64,000 nt of DNA from MED-G105 sp039814575 (GCA_039814575.1 JBCCAY010000010.1:1-64000); one strand, 5' to 3'; counted from the stretch's first letter, positions 44,126 to 53,898 are shown. Numbers and translations are program-made. The notes: generated by a model from the sequence alone, not told the origin.

Positions 44126-45337
44126 TTAATTAACCCGCTCGACGATGGTCGCCGTGCCCATGCCGCCGCCAATGCAAAGCGTCACCAACGCCGTTTCTTT
44201 GCCGGAGCGTTCTAATTCGTCGATGACCGTGCCGAAGATCATTGCGCCGGTCGCGCCCAAGGGGTGCCCCATGGCGATGGCGCCGCCGTTCACATTGATG
44301 TCGCCATGGTCGATGTCGAGCGCCTGCATGAAGCGTAAAACGACGGAGGCGAACGCTTCGTTCAGCTCCCACATATCGATGTCGTTCTTGGTCATGCCGG
44401 CCCGCTTCAAGGCTTTTTCAGCGGCGAATTCAGGGCCCGTCAGCATGATTGTGGGCTCAGAGCCGACCGACGCCGCCGCTTTAATGCGAGCGCGCGGTTT
44501 GCGGCCGATGCGCTCGCCGGCTTCTTTCGTGCCGATGAGAACCGCCGCCGCGCCGTCGACAATGCCCGAAGAATTGCCAGCGTGGTGGACGTGATTGATC
44601 TTCTCAAGTTCCGGATAGCGCTGAACGGCGATCGAATCGAAGCCGAACTGCTCACCCATCATGGCGAACGCGGGATTTAGCGAGCCGAGGGATTGCATAT
44701 CCGCATCCGGGCGCATGTGCTCATCGGTTGCGAGCACGTCGAGGCCGAGAACGTCCTTAACCGGAACGATAGACTTCTCGAAGCGGTTCTCTTTCCAAGA
44801 CTTGGCGGCGCGCTTTTGGCTTTCTACAGCGTAGGCGTCGCAATCGTCGCGCGTGAGGCCGTATTTCGTGGCGATCAAGTCCGCGGAGATGCCTTGCGGC
44901 ACGAAATAGTTTTTAAAGGCGATCGCTGGGTCGGTCGCCATGGCGCCGCCGTCCGAGCCCATGGGCACGCGCGACATCGATTCCACGCCGCCGCCAATGG
45001 TGAGATCGGCCTCGCCGGCTTTCACCTTTGACGCGGCGATATTGATCGCTTCAAGGCCCGAGGCGCAGAAACGGTTCACTTGAATGCCGGCGGTCGTTTC
45101 GGGGTAGTCGGCGGCCAAGACGGCGCCGCGGGTGATCACGGCGCCCTGCTCGCCCACGGGCGAAACGACGCCGAACGCGACGTCGTCGACGTCGCCGCCA
45201 TCGAATTCATTGCGCTCGCGGATCGCCGTCAGAACCTGGGCGCCGAGGCTGATCGGCGTAATCTCATGCAAAGAGCCGTCGGACTTGCCTTTGCCGCGCG
45301 GCGTGCGCACGGCGTCATATACGAAAGCGTCGGTCAT
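44126..45337 (-). CDS. Acetyl-CoA C-acyltransferase (thiolase)
   Basis: This 403-residue thiolase has the nucleophile C91 in N-R-F-C-A-S-G-L-E-A, the H of G-H-P-L-G-A-T-G near residue 358 and the second cysteine in C-I-G-G-G-M-G near 388. It cleaves 3-ketoacyl-CoA with CoA in the last step of beta-oxidation. It is the first gene of the operon with the FadB-like gene, and GAGGAGG gives a strong ribosome site. It may be a fadA-type enzyme, and acetoacetyl-CoA thiolase cannot be excluded. Confidence 0.93.
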   Translation of the reverse strand: MTDAFVYDAVRTPRGKGKSDGSLHEITPISLGAQVLTAIRERNEFDGGDVDDVAFGVVSPVGEQGAVITRGAVLAADYPETTAGIQVNRFCASGLEAINIAASKVKAGEADLTIGGGVESMSRVPMGSDGGAMATDPAIAFKNYFVPQGISADLIATKYGLTRDDCDAYAVESQKRAAKSWKENRFEKSIVPVKDVLGLDVLATDEHMRPDADMQSLGSLNPAFAMMGEQFGFDSIAVQRYPELEKINHVHHAGNSSGIVDGAAAVLIGTKEAGERIGRKPRARIKAAASVGSEPTIMLTGPEFAAEKALKRAGMTKNDIDMWELNEAFASVVLRFMQALDIDHGDINVNGGAIAMGHPLGATGAMIFGTVIDELERSGKETALVTLCIGGGMGTATIVERVN

Positions 45338-45732
45338 CGTTTCCTCCTCATCCAGTCCCTTAATTACGAACCCGTCGATGTGGCCCCTGTGGGGCGTTAA
45401 CGTCTTGCGGGTCGTTTATCGGGTGCTGCGTGGTGAAATCCCTAAATAGAAGCCTAAATTTGCGTACGCCTTTAAGGGGCGTTTATCGGGCGAGTGGTAG
45501 TCGGGCTTTTGGCGGTTTTTAAGCGCCAAGCCTTTAAGCTAGCTAAGTCCTTTGCTCAGGCCTCGCAATCAATCTGTGCAGTTGCGTCCGCCTCTGCATC
45601 GACCGCGCGCCGTCTCGTAAATCCTGCGCTCCACCGCATATGAGGCCGATCGGGCTTGATTTTTATCGCGAGCCGGCGTGCGCTAGAGTTGAAGGGGAAC
45701 GCATTGATGACATCGTCTCGAGGAGACGCGGC
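45338..45732. other. Divergent promoter region with an 11-bp direct repeat
   Basis: This 395-bp gap lies between the thiolase operon and the LytS-type kinase. CGTTTATCGGG occurs at 45413-45423 and again at 45480-45490, 67 bases apart. No gene was accepted. Frames across it lack ribosome sites and conserved features. Confidence 0.5.
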
Positions 45733-47022
45733 ATGACGCTTGCCGATATTCCTGGTCACGCCAAATTTACCGGCGACGCCAAGCGGAACGAGATCGGATC
45801 AGAACAACCGGCGCGCGCTGAGCGGTCGGAGCGACGCGGCTGGGAAACCCCCTTCGGCGAAGGCCCCTTCGTGCCGTCGGACGGGCGCACGCGGCGGGCG
45901 ATGAATTGGTTCTTCGCCAACAAATCCCGTCTCTTTTGGATCCTTCAGCTGGCCGGATGGGTCGGGTTCTTCGTCTTCCATATGGTGATGGTGTCGTCGC
46001 TGGTCGCCGGCTTCTCTCCGGCCTCGTTCGATTTCTCGGCGTCGTCGTCATTGATCGGGTTTTTATCGACGAGTTTCATCCTACGTCCCGTCCTCCAGTA
46101 CGCCCGCAAACAAGCGCCGTTTGCGCTCCTAAGCATCGCGATCGGCGCGACGCTCTTGCTCGCGGTTGCGATGTCGGCGGCGAAAGCCATCGCGTTCCAG
46201 CGCATCTTCGGCGGCGACTGGCTGGAGACGCGGGTCTTGCAGCTCGGCACGGATAATCTCTTTGTGCTCTTGCAGCCTGACGTGCCGGTGAACCTCTTTT
46301 TGCTGGTCTCCTGGGGCGGGTTCTATTTCGGCGTCAATTATTATCTCACCTTGCGCGACGAGACCCAACGAGCCATCCAATCAGCACGGCTCGCCGAGCA
46401 AGCGCAGCTGAAAATGCTCCGCTATCAACTTAATCCGCACTTTCTCTTCAACACGCTGAACGCCGTCTCAACGCTCGTCCTGACAAAGGACAGCGCGCGC
46501 GCCAATGAGATGCTGACAAAGCTTTCGGCGTTTTTGCGGTATTCGCTCGACAGCGATCCTCTGCAAAAAACAACGCTGTCGGAAGAACTTCGAGCGCTTG
46601 ACCTCTATTTAGACATCGAGACGACGCGCTTCGGCGATCGCCTGACCATCGTCAAAGACGTCGACGAAGCGGCGCTCAGCGCGCAAGTCCCCTCCCTCAT
46701 CCTGCAGCCCGCTATTGAGAACGCCATCAAATACGCCGTCGGCCGCATGGAGGAAGGCGGCGAGATATTGATCATCGCCCGCCAGAAAGACGACACGCTG
46801 GTGATGGAGGTCTGCGACAATGGGCCGAATGCGCCCGATGACCCGGAGGCGATTTTAATTCGTCCGCGCGGTGCGGGGGACAGCGGGTTTGGCGCTGGCG
46901 TCGGGTTAATCAATATGCGCGATCGTCTCGTTCACCTTTATGGCGAGGCGCAAAGCTTCAACCTCAGTCGACGCTCGCCGGCGGGTTTTCGCGTAACGCT
47001 CGAGTTGCCGTTTCAAACGTAA
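45733..47022 (+). CDS. LytS-type sensor histidine kinase
   Basis: This protein of about 429 residues has a charged N-terminal tail and about four transmembrane segments (about 65-205). The histidine kinase region has the family box Q-L-N-P-H-F-L-F-N-T-L-N with H236, then L-R-Y-S-L-D. The ATPase domain starts at Q-P-A-I-E-N-A-I-K-Y and includes D-N-G-P and G-V-G-L-I-N-M-R-D-R-L. No extra sensor domain is seen. The ATG at 45733 follows GAGGAGA. It lies 46 bp before its LytTR partner, so the pair forms one two-component system. Confidence 0.92.
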   Translation: MTLADIPGHAKFTGDAKRNEIGSEQPARAERSERRGWETPFGEGPFVPSDGRTRRAMNWFFANKSRLFWILQLAGWVGFFVFHMVMVSSLVAGFSPASFDFSASSSLIGFLSTSFILRPVLQYARKQAPFALLSIAIGATLLLAVAMSAAKAIAFQRIFGGDWLETRVLQLGTDNLFVLLQPDVPVNLFLLVSWGGFYFGVNYYLTLRDETQRAIQSARLAEQAQLKMLRYQLNPHFLFNTLNAVSTLVLTKDSARANEMLTKLSAFLRYSLDSDPLQKTTLSEELRALDLYLDIETTRFGDRLTIVKDVDEAALSAQVPSLILQPAIENAIKYAVGRMEEGGEILIIARQKDDTLVMEVCDNGPNAPDDPEAILIRPRGAGDSGFGAGVGLINMRDRLVHLYGEAQSFNLSRRSPAGFRVTLELPFQT

Positions 47023-47068
47023 GGCGCACCCGACCAATTGAGCGCTGATACTTCCCATTGGAAATAAG

Positions 47069-47941
47069 ATGATGACGCCCCACGACAATGATCCAAACGC
47101 CGCTGCCGAGTACGCCGAACAGCAATCCGATGACGGCCGAATAAGAGTCGTTCTTGTCGATGACGAGCCGTTAGCGAACGCCGGTATGCGCGCTCGCCTG
47201 ACGGACTTTCTGGAGATCGACATTGTCGCGGAGTGCGCCAATGGTAAAGAGGCGGTGAAGACGATTAAACATCTGTCTCCGGATCTTGTCTTTCTCGACA
47301 TCCAGATGCCGGGCCTTGACGGCTTTGGCGTCGTGCGCGCGCTCCTTGGCGGGCCGGCGCCCTTGGTGGTCTTCGTCACGGCCTATGACAAATACGCCAT
47401 CGACGCCTTTGAAGCGAACGCGCTGGATTATTTGGTGAAGCCCGTAGAGCAACAACGCCTGGAAGAGGCTATCCATCGGGCGCGCGAGGCGATTAAGTCC
47501 CGCACGGCGGCGAAGCGCGAATCAAAACTCGTGGAACTTCTGGCGTCGCTGAGTGACGAAGACCGCGACCGCATCAAAGAGCTGATTGAAGACCCGGCAT
47601 GGTCGGAGAAACAACGCTTCGCCGATCGTCTGAGCTTCAAAGATGGCTCAAAGGTCGTCATTCTGAATGCGGATGATATTGAATGGATTGACGCCGCAGG
47701 CGACTATATGTGCGTGCACGCCAATGGTCAGACTCATATTATCCGTGAAACGATGAAAACCTTGCAGCAAAGGCTCGATCCCTCGCGGTTTCAGCGTATT
47801 CACCGTTCAGCGATCGTCAATGTGAACAAAGTCAAGGAACTCAACCCCCACGCGAACGGCGAATATTTCGTCAAGCTGGAAAATGGGTCGGAATTGAAAT
47901 TGTCGCGGTCCTACAAGGATGTCGTATCGCGTTTTCTATAA
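47069..47941 (+). CDS. LytTR family response regulator
   Basis: This 290-residue regulator has a receiver domain (about 25-145) with D31-D32, the phosphoacceptor D77 in V-F-L-D-I-Q-M-P-G, T in F-V-T-A-Y and K in Y-L-V-K-P. A linker of about 40 residues and a LytTR DNA-binding domain (about 185-290) follow, with I-E-W-I-D-A-A-G-D-Y and F-Q-R-I-H-R-S-A-I-V-N. It acts with the LytS kinase just upstream. Its targets are unknown, and the TonB receptor 211 bp downstream is a candidate. GGAAAT precedes the ATG. Confidence 0.93.
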   Translation: MMTPHDNDPNAAAEYAEQQSDDGRIRVVLVDDEPLANAGMRARLTDFLEIDIVAECANGKEAVKTIKHLSPDLVFLDIQMPGLDGFGVVRALLGGPAPLVVFVTAYDKYAIDAFEANALDYLVKPVEQQRLEEAIHRAREAIKSRTAAKRESKLVELLASLSDEDRDRIKELIEDPAWSEKQRFADRLSFKDGSKVVILNADDIEWIDAAGDYMCVHANGQTHIIRETMKTLQQRLDPSRFQRIHRSAIVNVNKVKELNPHANGEYFVKLENGSELKLSRSYKDVVSRFL

Positions 47942-48090
47942 ATGTGATCGCGGAGAGACACCCCAATCACGCCTTTGCTGTTGCACACTTGAATAGGCGA
48001 ACGGCGGAAACCGCTCAGTGCATTTTCGGTTCTGATAGTAACCCGATTTCAGTCGATTTTTGGCCATGAGACGCTATAGAAGAATGCGAT

Positions 48091-48109
48091 CGCCGCTCGG
48101 GGGGCGGCG
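48091..48109 (+). terminator. Possible terminator after the LytTR gene
   Basis: Short GC arms CGCCGC/GCGGCG with a seven-base loop are followed by TCGTTTCGT, a weak T-rich tract. The hairpin lies about 150 bases after the regulator stop and 44 bases before the TonB receptor gene. It would separate the two transcripts. Confidence 0.4.
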
Positions 48110-48152
48110 TCGTTTCGTATTCAATCATAAAAGAGTTTCCTAAACCATTTCT

Positions 48153-50474
48153 ATGCTGAACTTTTATCGCACGTCGCGCCCGATGGGCGTCGCCGCCCTA
48201 TTTCTCGCTTCCAGCGCTAGCGGAGCCCTCGCCCAGTCATCAATCGTCGCTTCGGACGCAGCGGCCGCAGATGGGGATGCGCGGGATATCGTCATTGTCA
48301 CGGCCTCGAAACGCGCCCAGAGCGTTCTCGACGCGCCGCTGAGCGTCGATGTGCTCACCGGCGAGACGCTCGATCAAATCAGCCGTTTCAATGGCGCGGA
48401 AGAACTGACGCAGCTTGTGCCTGGCCTCCAGGCGGCCGTCGCGAACGGGACGCAAATCGCCTTCCAGATCCGCGGTATCGGCGCTGTCGACCACCAAGCG
48501 CTTACGCCTGGCGCGGCGGCGGTGAACGTCGATGGCGTTTTCCTCGCGACGAACGTTCAGACGGGCCTTTTGACCTATGACCTTGCCGGCGTCGAGGTTT
48601 TGAAAGGGCCGCAAGGGGTTCTCTATGGGCGCAATGCGTCGAGCGGCGCGATTAACTTCCTCACCAATCGCCCGGGGCCTGACCAGAGTTCTTATGTGCG
48701 GGCGAGCTATGGCCGCTTTGACCGCATCGACGTCACGGGCGCCGTCGGCGGCGCTTTAGGGGATAATCTTTATGGCCGGATCGCCGGCCGGTTTCTGCAG
48801 CAAGACCCGTCGCTCGATAATGTCCAAGCCGATCCCGATTTTCCAAGGGGGCCTGAAGAGGCCGGCGGCTTGCGCGACGAATTCGGCCTACGCGGTTCGC
48901 TCTTGTTCGACGATGGCGAGAAAGACGTTCTTCTGCGCCTGCATTATGAGGAAGACAACGGGATTAATCCCGCGCCGCGCAATTCCAGCCTCGATGTGGG
49001 CGATCACGAAATCGCCGTCGGCGGCGACGGCGTGCAAGACACCGACAATGAGTTCTACGGCGCCAGCTTAGAGATCAACGGACCCTTCGGCGCGGTGTTT
49101 GGAAATGACGTGACGCTCACCTCGCTCACCGCAGTTGAAGGTTATAACCAACAATACGGTTTCGACTTCGACGGCAGCCAGGCGCCCTTTGGCAATGATG
49201 CGCTGAACGCCAATTTAAGCTATGACCGGGACTTTCTGCAGGTCAGCCAGGAGTTCCGCTTACAGATGGATTGGTCTCGCGGGACAAGTGTTCTCGGCGT
49301 CATGGGCGCGTTTGAAGATTTCTCCCAAGACTATCTCATCTGGTGCGGCGTGCTCGATCCGGAAACTTTGCTTGGCGATTGCGCTTATGTGGCCGCGCCG
49401 GCGCGGGTTGGGCCGACGCCCGCCTCCCCTGGCGTCGCCACTTCGCTCCTGACGCAGATTGAACAAGACCGTGATGTTTTCGCCGTCTTCACCCAGCACG
49501 ACATTGCGCTCACCGACCGGCTCTTTGCGACCGTCGGCGCGCGCTTAACCCATGAAGCGATTGAAGGCGCAGGCTCTGGACGGCATATCTTCGATGACGG
49601 CGTTATTGCTTTCAACAATCGCGATGGCGTCGACCCCGCTATCGGCGGCAACCGGATTGATGAAAACCGCGTCACGGGGCAAGCGGCCCTCCGATATCGC
49701 ATTGACGATCGCTCGACCCTCTATGTGTCGTACGGCAATGGTTATAAAAGCGGCGGCTTTAACGGCGAAGTGCAAAACAACGCGACGCACTTCCAAGATG
49801 AAGGCCTCTTCGGCGCGGAGACGGTCAACGCTGTTGAGATCGGCTATAAAGCGCGGCCGAATGATCGCGTGAGCGCGAGCGCGGCGTTGTTCTATCAAGA
49901 TTATGACGCGCCCCAGGCGCGGATCTTTGTCGACTTTCCCCTCCCTGGCGGCGGCAGCATTGTCAGCAACTCGCTGGCCAATCTCGACGCCGCGGTCGCC
50001 TATGGGTTTGAAGGCGATCTTCGCTATCGGCCGACGGACGCGCTTGAACTCGGCGTCTCGGGCACTCTTCTTGATACGGAAATTCGTCAGGAAACCGGCG
50101 CCGGCGCGACGGGTAACGCCGCGCTCTTTGACGGCAATCCCCTGCCCTTCGCGTCTGATGTCTCCGTCCTCGGTTTCCTGCGCTATGAAATTGCGCTGGC
50201 GCAAGATTATCGCGCAGTTCTTCGAGCCAACGCGAAATATCAAAGCCAGTATTTTCTTGATGCTGAAGGTCTGCAAGACCGCAGCGACGACGGATACACG
50301 ACGATCGACGCCAGCGCGACGCTTTTCGCGGACGCAGCGGGGTTAGAGATTGAAGCGTGGGGGCGTAATCTGTTAGATGAAGACTACGCCGTCTCAGGTT
50401 TCGGCTTTATCGGCTACAATACGTTTCGATCGGAGCCGAGAACCTATGGCGTTTCCATCGCAGCAAGGTTTTGA
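48153..50474 (+). CDS. TonB-dependent outer-membrane receptor
   Basis: This 773-residue receptor has a signal peptide (cleavage near A-L-A-Q). A TonB-box-like D-I-V-I-V-T-A-S-K-R follows, then the plug domain (A-P-L-S-V-D-V-L, F-Q-I-R-G-I-G, G-P-Q-G-V-L-Y-G-R-N-A-S-S-G-A-I-N). The 22-strand barrel ends in R-T-Y-G-V-S-I-A-A-R-F. The plug R-N-A-S-S-G-A-I-N form is common in TonB receptors of the CirA/FepA-like and xenobiotic or siderophore group. The ligand is unknown. It lies downstream of the LytS/LytTR pair. Confidence 0.9.
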   Translation: MLNFYRTSRPMGVAALFLASSASGALAQSSIVASDAAAADGDARDIVIVTASKRAQSVLDAPLSVDVLTGETLDQISRFNGAEELTQLVPGLQAAVANGTQIAFQIRGIGAVDHQALTPGAAAVNVDGVFLATNVQTGLLTYDLAGVEVLKGPQGVLYGRNASSGAINFLTNRPGPDQSSYVRASYGRFDRIDVTGAVGGALGDNLYGRIAGRFLQQDPSLDNVQADPDFPRGPEEAGGLRDEFGLRGSLLFDDGEKDVLLRLHYEEDNGINPAPRNSSLDVGDHEIAVGGDGVQDTDNEFYGASLEINGPFGAVFGNDVTLTSLTAVEGYNQQYGFDFDGSQAPFGNDALNANLSYDRDFLQVSQEFRLQMDWSRGTSVLGVMGAFEDFSQDYLIWCGVLDPETLLGDCAYVAAPARVGPTPASPGVATSLLTQIEQDRDVFAVFTQHDIALTDRLFATVGARLTHEAIEGAGSGRHIFDDGVIAFNNRDGVDPAIGGNRIDENRVTGQAALRYRIDDRSTLYVSYGNGYKSGGFNGEVQNNATHFQDEGLFGAETVNAVEIGYKARPNDRVSASAALFYQDYDAPQARIFVDFPLPGGGSIVSNSLANLDAAVAYGFEGDLRYRPTDALELGVSGTLLDTEIRQETGAGATGNAALFDGNPLPFASDVSVLGFLRYEIALAQDYRAVLRANAKYQSQYFLDAEGLQDRSDDGYTTIDASATLFADAAGLEIEAWGRNLLDEDYAVSGFGFIGYNTFRSEPRTYGVSIAARF

Positions 50475-50511
50475 CGGACCATACCAACTCTAGAAAAGGG
50501 TGAGCATCACG

Positions 50512-51417
50512 ATGACCGCGGCACTAATCGACGGCAAGGCCTATGCGGCCGGCATGACGGATAAACTGGCGACGGCCGCGGCGGCCTTCACCGATGCGGT
50601 CGGCGCGAAGCCCTATCTCGCGGTTATTCTCGTCGGCGAGGACGCTGCGAGCGCCATCTATGTGCGCAATAAAGGCCGCACCGCGGAGAAAATCGGCTTT
50701 CGCTCGATCACCGAGCGACTGCCCGCTGATGCGCCCCAACAAGCGCTTGTCGACCTCGTGACACGCTTCAATGACGATCCCTCGGTGCACGGCATATTGG
50801 TGCAACTGCCCCTGCCGGATCAGATGGACGCTTCGGCTATTTTAGAGTTGATATCGCCGGAAAAAGACGTCGACGGCTTCCATCCGATGAATGTCGGCCG
50901 CCTCGGCGCCGGCGAATTCGAACAGGCGCTTGCGCCATGCACGCCTGCCGGGTCGGTCTTGCTGGCGAAGTCAGCGCGGGACGGCGATCTCTCGGGCCTT
51001 CATACGGTGATATTGGGGCGCTCGAACATCGTCGGCAAACCAGCGGCGCAATTGTTCTTGGCGCAAAATTGCACGGTCACCATCGCTCACAGCCGCACTA
51101 AGGATCTGCCGGAGATGGCCCGCCAAGCTGACATTCTCGTCGCCGCCGTCGGGCGGCCGCACTTTGTCAAAGGCGATTGGGTGAAGCCCGGCGCGACGGT
51201 GATCGATGTCGGCATCAATCGGTTGCCGCCGGCGGATGGCGAGGAAAAAGGCAAAGTCGTCGGCGACGTTGATTTTGAGGCGGCGAGCAAGGTTGCTGGC
51301 GCGATTACGCCGGTTCCTGGCGGCGTCGGGCCGATGACGATCGCCATGTTGATGGCGAATACGCTCACGGCCGCCTGCCGCCAAGCGGGACGGCCGGACC
51401 TCGACGTTTCTTTGTAG
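50512..51417 (+). CDS. folD: Bifunctional methylenetetrahydrofolate dehydrogenase/cyclohydrolase
   Basis: This 301-residue enzyme oxidises 5,10-methylene-THF and hydrolyses the resulting methenyl-THF to 10-formyl-THF. The active-site lysine lies in Y-V-R-N-K near residue 53. Q-L-P-L-P and D-V-D-G-F-H are near 100-125, and the Rossmann motif G-R-S-N-I-V-G-K-P is near 170. P-V-P-G-G-V-G-P-M-T is near the end. The ATG at 50512 was preferred to a GTG four codons upstream. AGGGTGAG is ahead of it. It lies between the TonB receptor and tRNA-Met. Confidence 0.95.
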   Translation: MTAALIDGKAYAAGMTDKLATAAAAFTDAVGAKPYLAVILVGEDAASAIYVRNKGRTAEKIGFRSITERLPADAPQQALVDLVTRFNDDPSVHGILVQLPLPDQMDASAILELISPEKDVDGFHPMNVGRLGAGEFEQALAPCTPAGSVLLAKSARDGDLSGLHTVILGRSNIVGKPAAQLFLAQNCTVTIAHSRTKDLPEMARQADILVAAVGRPHFVKGDWVKPGATVIDVGINRLPPADGEEKGKVVGDVDFEAASKVAGAITPVPGGVGPMTIAMLMANTLTAACRQAGRPDLDVSL

Positions 51418-51436
51418 CCGTTTAATTTTGAGGCAT

Positions 51437-51513
51437 TGGTAGCGGGGGGCGGATTTGAACCGCCGACCTCAGGGTTATGAATCCTGCGCTCTCACCAACT
51501 GAGCTACCCCGCC
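51437..51513 (-). tRNA. tRNA-Met (anticodon CAT)
   Basis: A 77-base cloverleaf runs from 51513 to 51437. The acceptor GGCGGGG pairs with CCCCGCT (one G-T at the first pair). The anticodon stem CAGGA/CCCTG flanks CAT, the T-loop is TTCAAAT, and CCA is encoded. The paired first base fits an elongator tRNA-Met rather than the initiator. An Ile tRNA modified at C34 cannot be excluded by sequence. Confidence 0.93.
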
Positions 51514-51641
51514 AAAACCGCCGTTAGGCATCGCCCGATGCGGTCTTTAGGAAGCGCCGGGCTATAGCGGTTGCCGCGCCGCGGCGCAAGAGCCGTTTCG
51601 GCGCGGCGGGGTGTCTCTAGAAGGCTTCGTGACGCCGACCT

Positions 51642-52721
51642 CTACCGGTCTTCATCATCAATATCTGCCGGAGGAATGATCCGCGCCCAAAACCCCGTCT
51701 TTGGGAAGGGCGCAGTGATAATCCGCCGCAAAGTGCGCCAAGCGCCGCCAAGGATCACCATCGCGGCGCCGAGGATCAAAAGCGTCGCCGCGCCCGTCCA
51801 AGCGGAGGAAAGACCGGCGGTGCGCACCAAAACGCCGACGGCGATCGCCGCCGACAACAGCCCCGCGACGAGCAAAGCGCGTCGGTTGATAAGCAAAGAG
51901 ATAACCGCGAATATGCTGACCAGCGCCAGCGTTGCGATCGCAGGCCCTGCGCCTGCGTCCAAGACAGCTCCTGCCACCATGCCGCCGGGGCCGACGACAG
52001 CGCCCATCGCGCCGCTGAAAATAAGCGGCGCGGCGAAGAAGTGAAGCCAAAAGCCATTGTCGGCATAGCGCGTGCGCCGCGCTGGATCGCGGGCGTCAAA
52101 AGCGACGCCGAGCACGAAGAGAAAGAGCCCCGCGGCGAGGTAGAGATAAGGCCCGAGCGTCAAAGCGAGGTCGGCGTTGAATGAAAAGAGCGCCGCCAAC
52201 GTCGTGCCGGCGGCGCCGACGCCCGCAAGCCCCATGGCGAAGGGCAATTTCATCCGAACGTAATAGAGAAGAATAGCGAGCGTCGTCGCGCCGCCAACGG
52301 TAACGCCTAAATACCGAAGCTGCGTGGCGGCTTCTTGAAAGCTGGTGAAGTCCGTCTGCGCGAAGCGCGCCACATAGGCCGCAAAGGCGCCGGAGACGAA
52401 GAAGCCGACAAACGCCAATAGAATGACGATCGCCGGCAAGAACAAACGCCGCGAGCGCGCAAAGATTTCAGCCAGGCCCCACATGATGGCGGCGTCAATG
52501 AAGAACGCTGCGGCGATCGTCCAACCAACGCTGCGAAAGTCCGCAATTGATTGCAGGACGATGCGCTCGCCAAGCAGAAGAAGCGTCATCAGGCCGACGC
52601 CGGCGGCGAAGATCATCAGTCCGATGCTTAAAAAGACATCGTGGAAGTTACGGATGAACCGCAATTCTTCTTCTCCGGCTGGGCCGGGACGGTCGATGTT
52701 CGCCGATATCGCGTCTGTCAT
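51642..52721 (-). CDS. Hypothetical polytopic membrane protein
   Basis: This 359-residue protein has about ten hydrophobic helices after a charged N-terminal tail, and ends in a short acidic tail D-I-D-D-E-D-R. No transporter signature was recognised. DUF-type integral membrane proteins of this size with similar helix spacing exist, but a family could not be named. The start at 52721 is the ATG, with GGGTGGG ahead. A GTG four codons upstream is in frame. It lies just before the LhgO-like gene (opposite end 52777). Confidence 0.6.
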   Translation of the reverse strand: MTDAISANIDRPGPAGEEELRFIRNFHDVFLSIGLMIFAAGVGLMTLLLLGERIVLQSIADFRSVGWTIAAAFFIDAAIMWGLAEIFARSRRLFLPAIVILLAFVGFFVSGAFAAYVARFAQTDFTSFQEAATQLRYLGVTVGGATTLAILLYYVRMKLPFAMGLAGVGAAGTTLAALFSFNADLALTLGPYLYLAAGLFLFVLGVAFDARDPARRTRYADNGFWLHFFAAPLIFSGAMGAVVGPGGMVAGAVLDAGAGPAIATLALVSIFAVISLLINRRALLVAGLLSAAIAVGVLVRTAGLSSAWTGAATLLILGAAMVILGGAWRTLRRIITAPFPKTGFWARIIPPADIDDEDR

Positions 52722-52776
52722 TTTTACGCCCACCCCTTCGCACTGTCGCGGTAACGCCCACGATTATACTGAAGGA

Positions 52777-53898
52777 TCAGGCTTTTTCGAGGCCGACGCG
52801 GCTTGCGACCATATCTGCAATCGCCAGACAGGAGGTGAGACCGGGGGATTCAATCCCATAAAGTCCGATATATCCGGGCGTGCTATGGTCTTCAGGAAAG
52901 AGAATGCGAAAATCGCCCTCTTCTCCGGGCCCTGTGAGTTTGGGCCGTTGTCCGGTGTAGGAGGCGTGCAATCGGTCGCGTTCTAGATCCGGCCAAAATC
53001 TTTTGGCCGCCTCGTAAAACGCGTCCCGGCGCGTTTCATCGAGCGAGTAATCGCCGAGCGCGGCGTCCCATGAGATGTCAGGGCCAAGCTTTGCTTGGCC
53101 GCCGAGATCCTTCGTATAGTGAACGCCTTGGCTGTCGGGCGTATGCAGCGGGTAAATCAAGCGTGAAAACGGCGCGGGGCCTGCATAGGAAAAGTACTGA
53201 CCTTTCGCGGGGCGCACACTCGGGATCATCGCCGCATTTAAACCGGTAATCGAGCGCGCCACAGCATCGGCGTAGAGGCCAGCGCAGTTGACGACGAGCG
53301 TCGCCTCCAGCGTCATTGGGTCGGCGCCGCCCGTCGACAAAGCGACGCCCGCGCCGTTCGCCGCGCCGCTTTCGATCGCGGTCCCCTGGACATAGACCCC
53401 GCCGGCGTTTTCGAGGTCGCCTAAGAGCGCCAACATCAGACCGTGGCTATCAATGATGCCGCTCGACGGCGACCACAGCGCGGCGTCTGCGTTGAGGGCC
53501 GGCTCAATCGCCTCAAGAGCGCGCCGGTCGATAGGCTCAAGATCTTCAACGCCGTTTTGCGCTGCGACGTCTTTCAACGCGTCAAGGCGAGCGATTTCAT
53601 CATCGCCATGGGCGACGATGAGCTTTCCGCAATTGTCGTAAGCGACGCCGCGGGCCTTCGCATAGGCGTAGAGTTGTTCCTTGCCGGGATGGCAAAGCTG
53701 CGCCCTTAAGCCGCCAGGCCGATAATAGATACCGGCATGAATGACTTCAGAATTTCGGGAAGACGTCTCTTCCCCGAAGCTGTTGTTCTTTTCAAGGAGG
53801 AGAACGTCGCGACCGATGAGCGCCAATGCGCGCGCAACGGCAATGCCTACAACGCCAGCTCCAATAACGACGACGTCGACGCGCTCGGCCGCGCTCAT
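52777..53898 (-). CDS. FAD-dependent oxidase, L-2-hydroxyglutarate dehydrogenase-like
   Basis: This 373-residue DAO-family enzyme has the FAD motif V-I-G-A-G-V-V-G near residue 11. A conserved S-S-R-N-S-E-V-I-H-A-G-I-Y-Y segment follows near 46, typical of LhgO/L2HGDH. C-terminal G-I-E-S-P-G-L-T-S-C completes the fold. It would oxidise L-2-hydroxyglutarate or a related 2-hydroxy acid and pass electrons to the quinone pool. The related glycerol-3-phosphate oxidase group is an alternative. It lies 1 bp after the YkgJ gene on the same strand. Confidence 0.85.
   Translation of the reverse strand: MSAAERVDVVVIGAGVVGIAVARALALIGRDVLLLEKNNSFGEETSSRNSEVIHAGIYYRPGGLRAQLCHPGKEQLYAYAKARGVAYDNCGKLIVAHGDDEIARLDALKDVAAQNGVEDLEPIDRRALEAIEPALNADAALWSPSSGIIDSHGLMLALLGDLENAGGVYVQGTAIESGAANGAGVALSTGGADPMTLEATLVVNCAGLYADAVARSITGLNAAMIPSVRPAKGQYFSYAGPAPFSRLIYPLHTPDSQGVHYTKDLGGQAKLGPDISWDAALGDYSLDETRRDAFYEAAKRFWPDLERDRLHASYTGQRPKLTGPGEEGDFRILFPEDHSTPGYIGLYGIESPGLTSCLAIADMVASRVGLEKA

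Noticed and set aside
45556..45759. 67-residue minus frame upstream of the LytS kinase
   Set aside because: Overlaps the kinase start and lacks ribosome site or recognisable features.
49545..50276. 243-residue minus-strand frame
   Set aside because: Antisense to the TonB receptor barrel.
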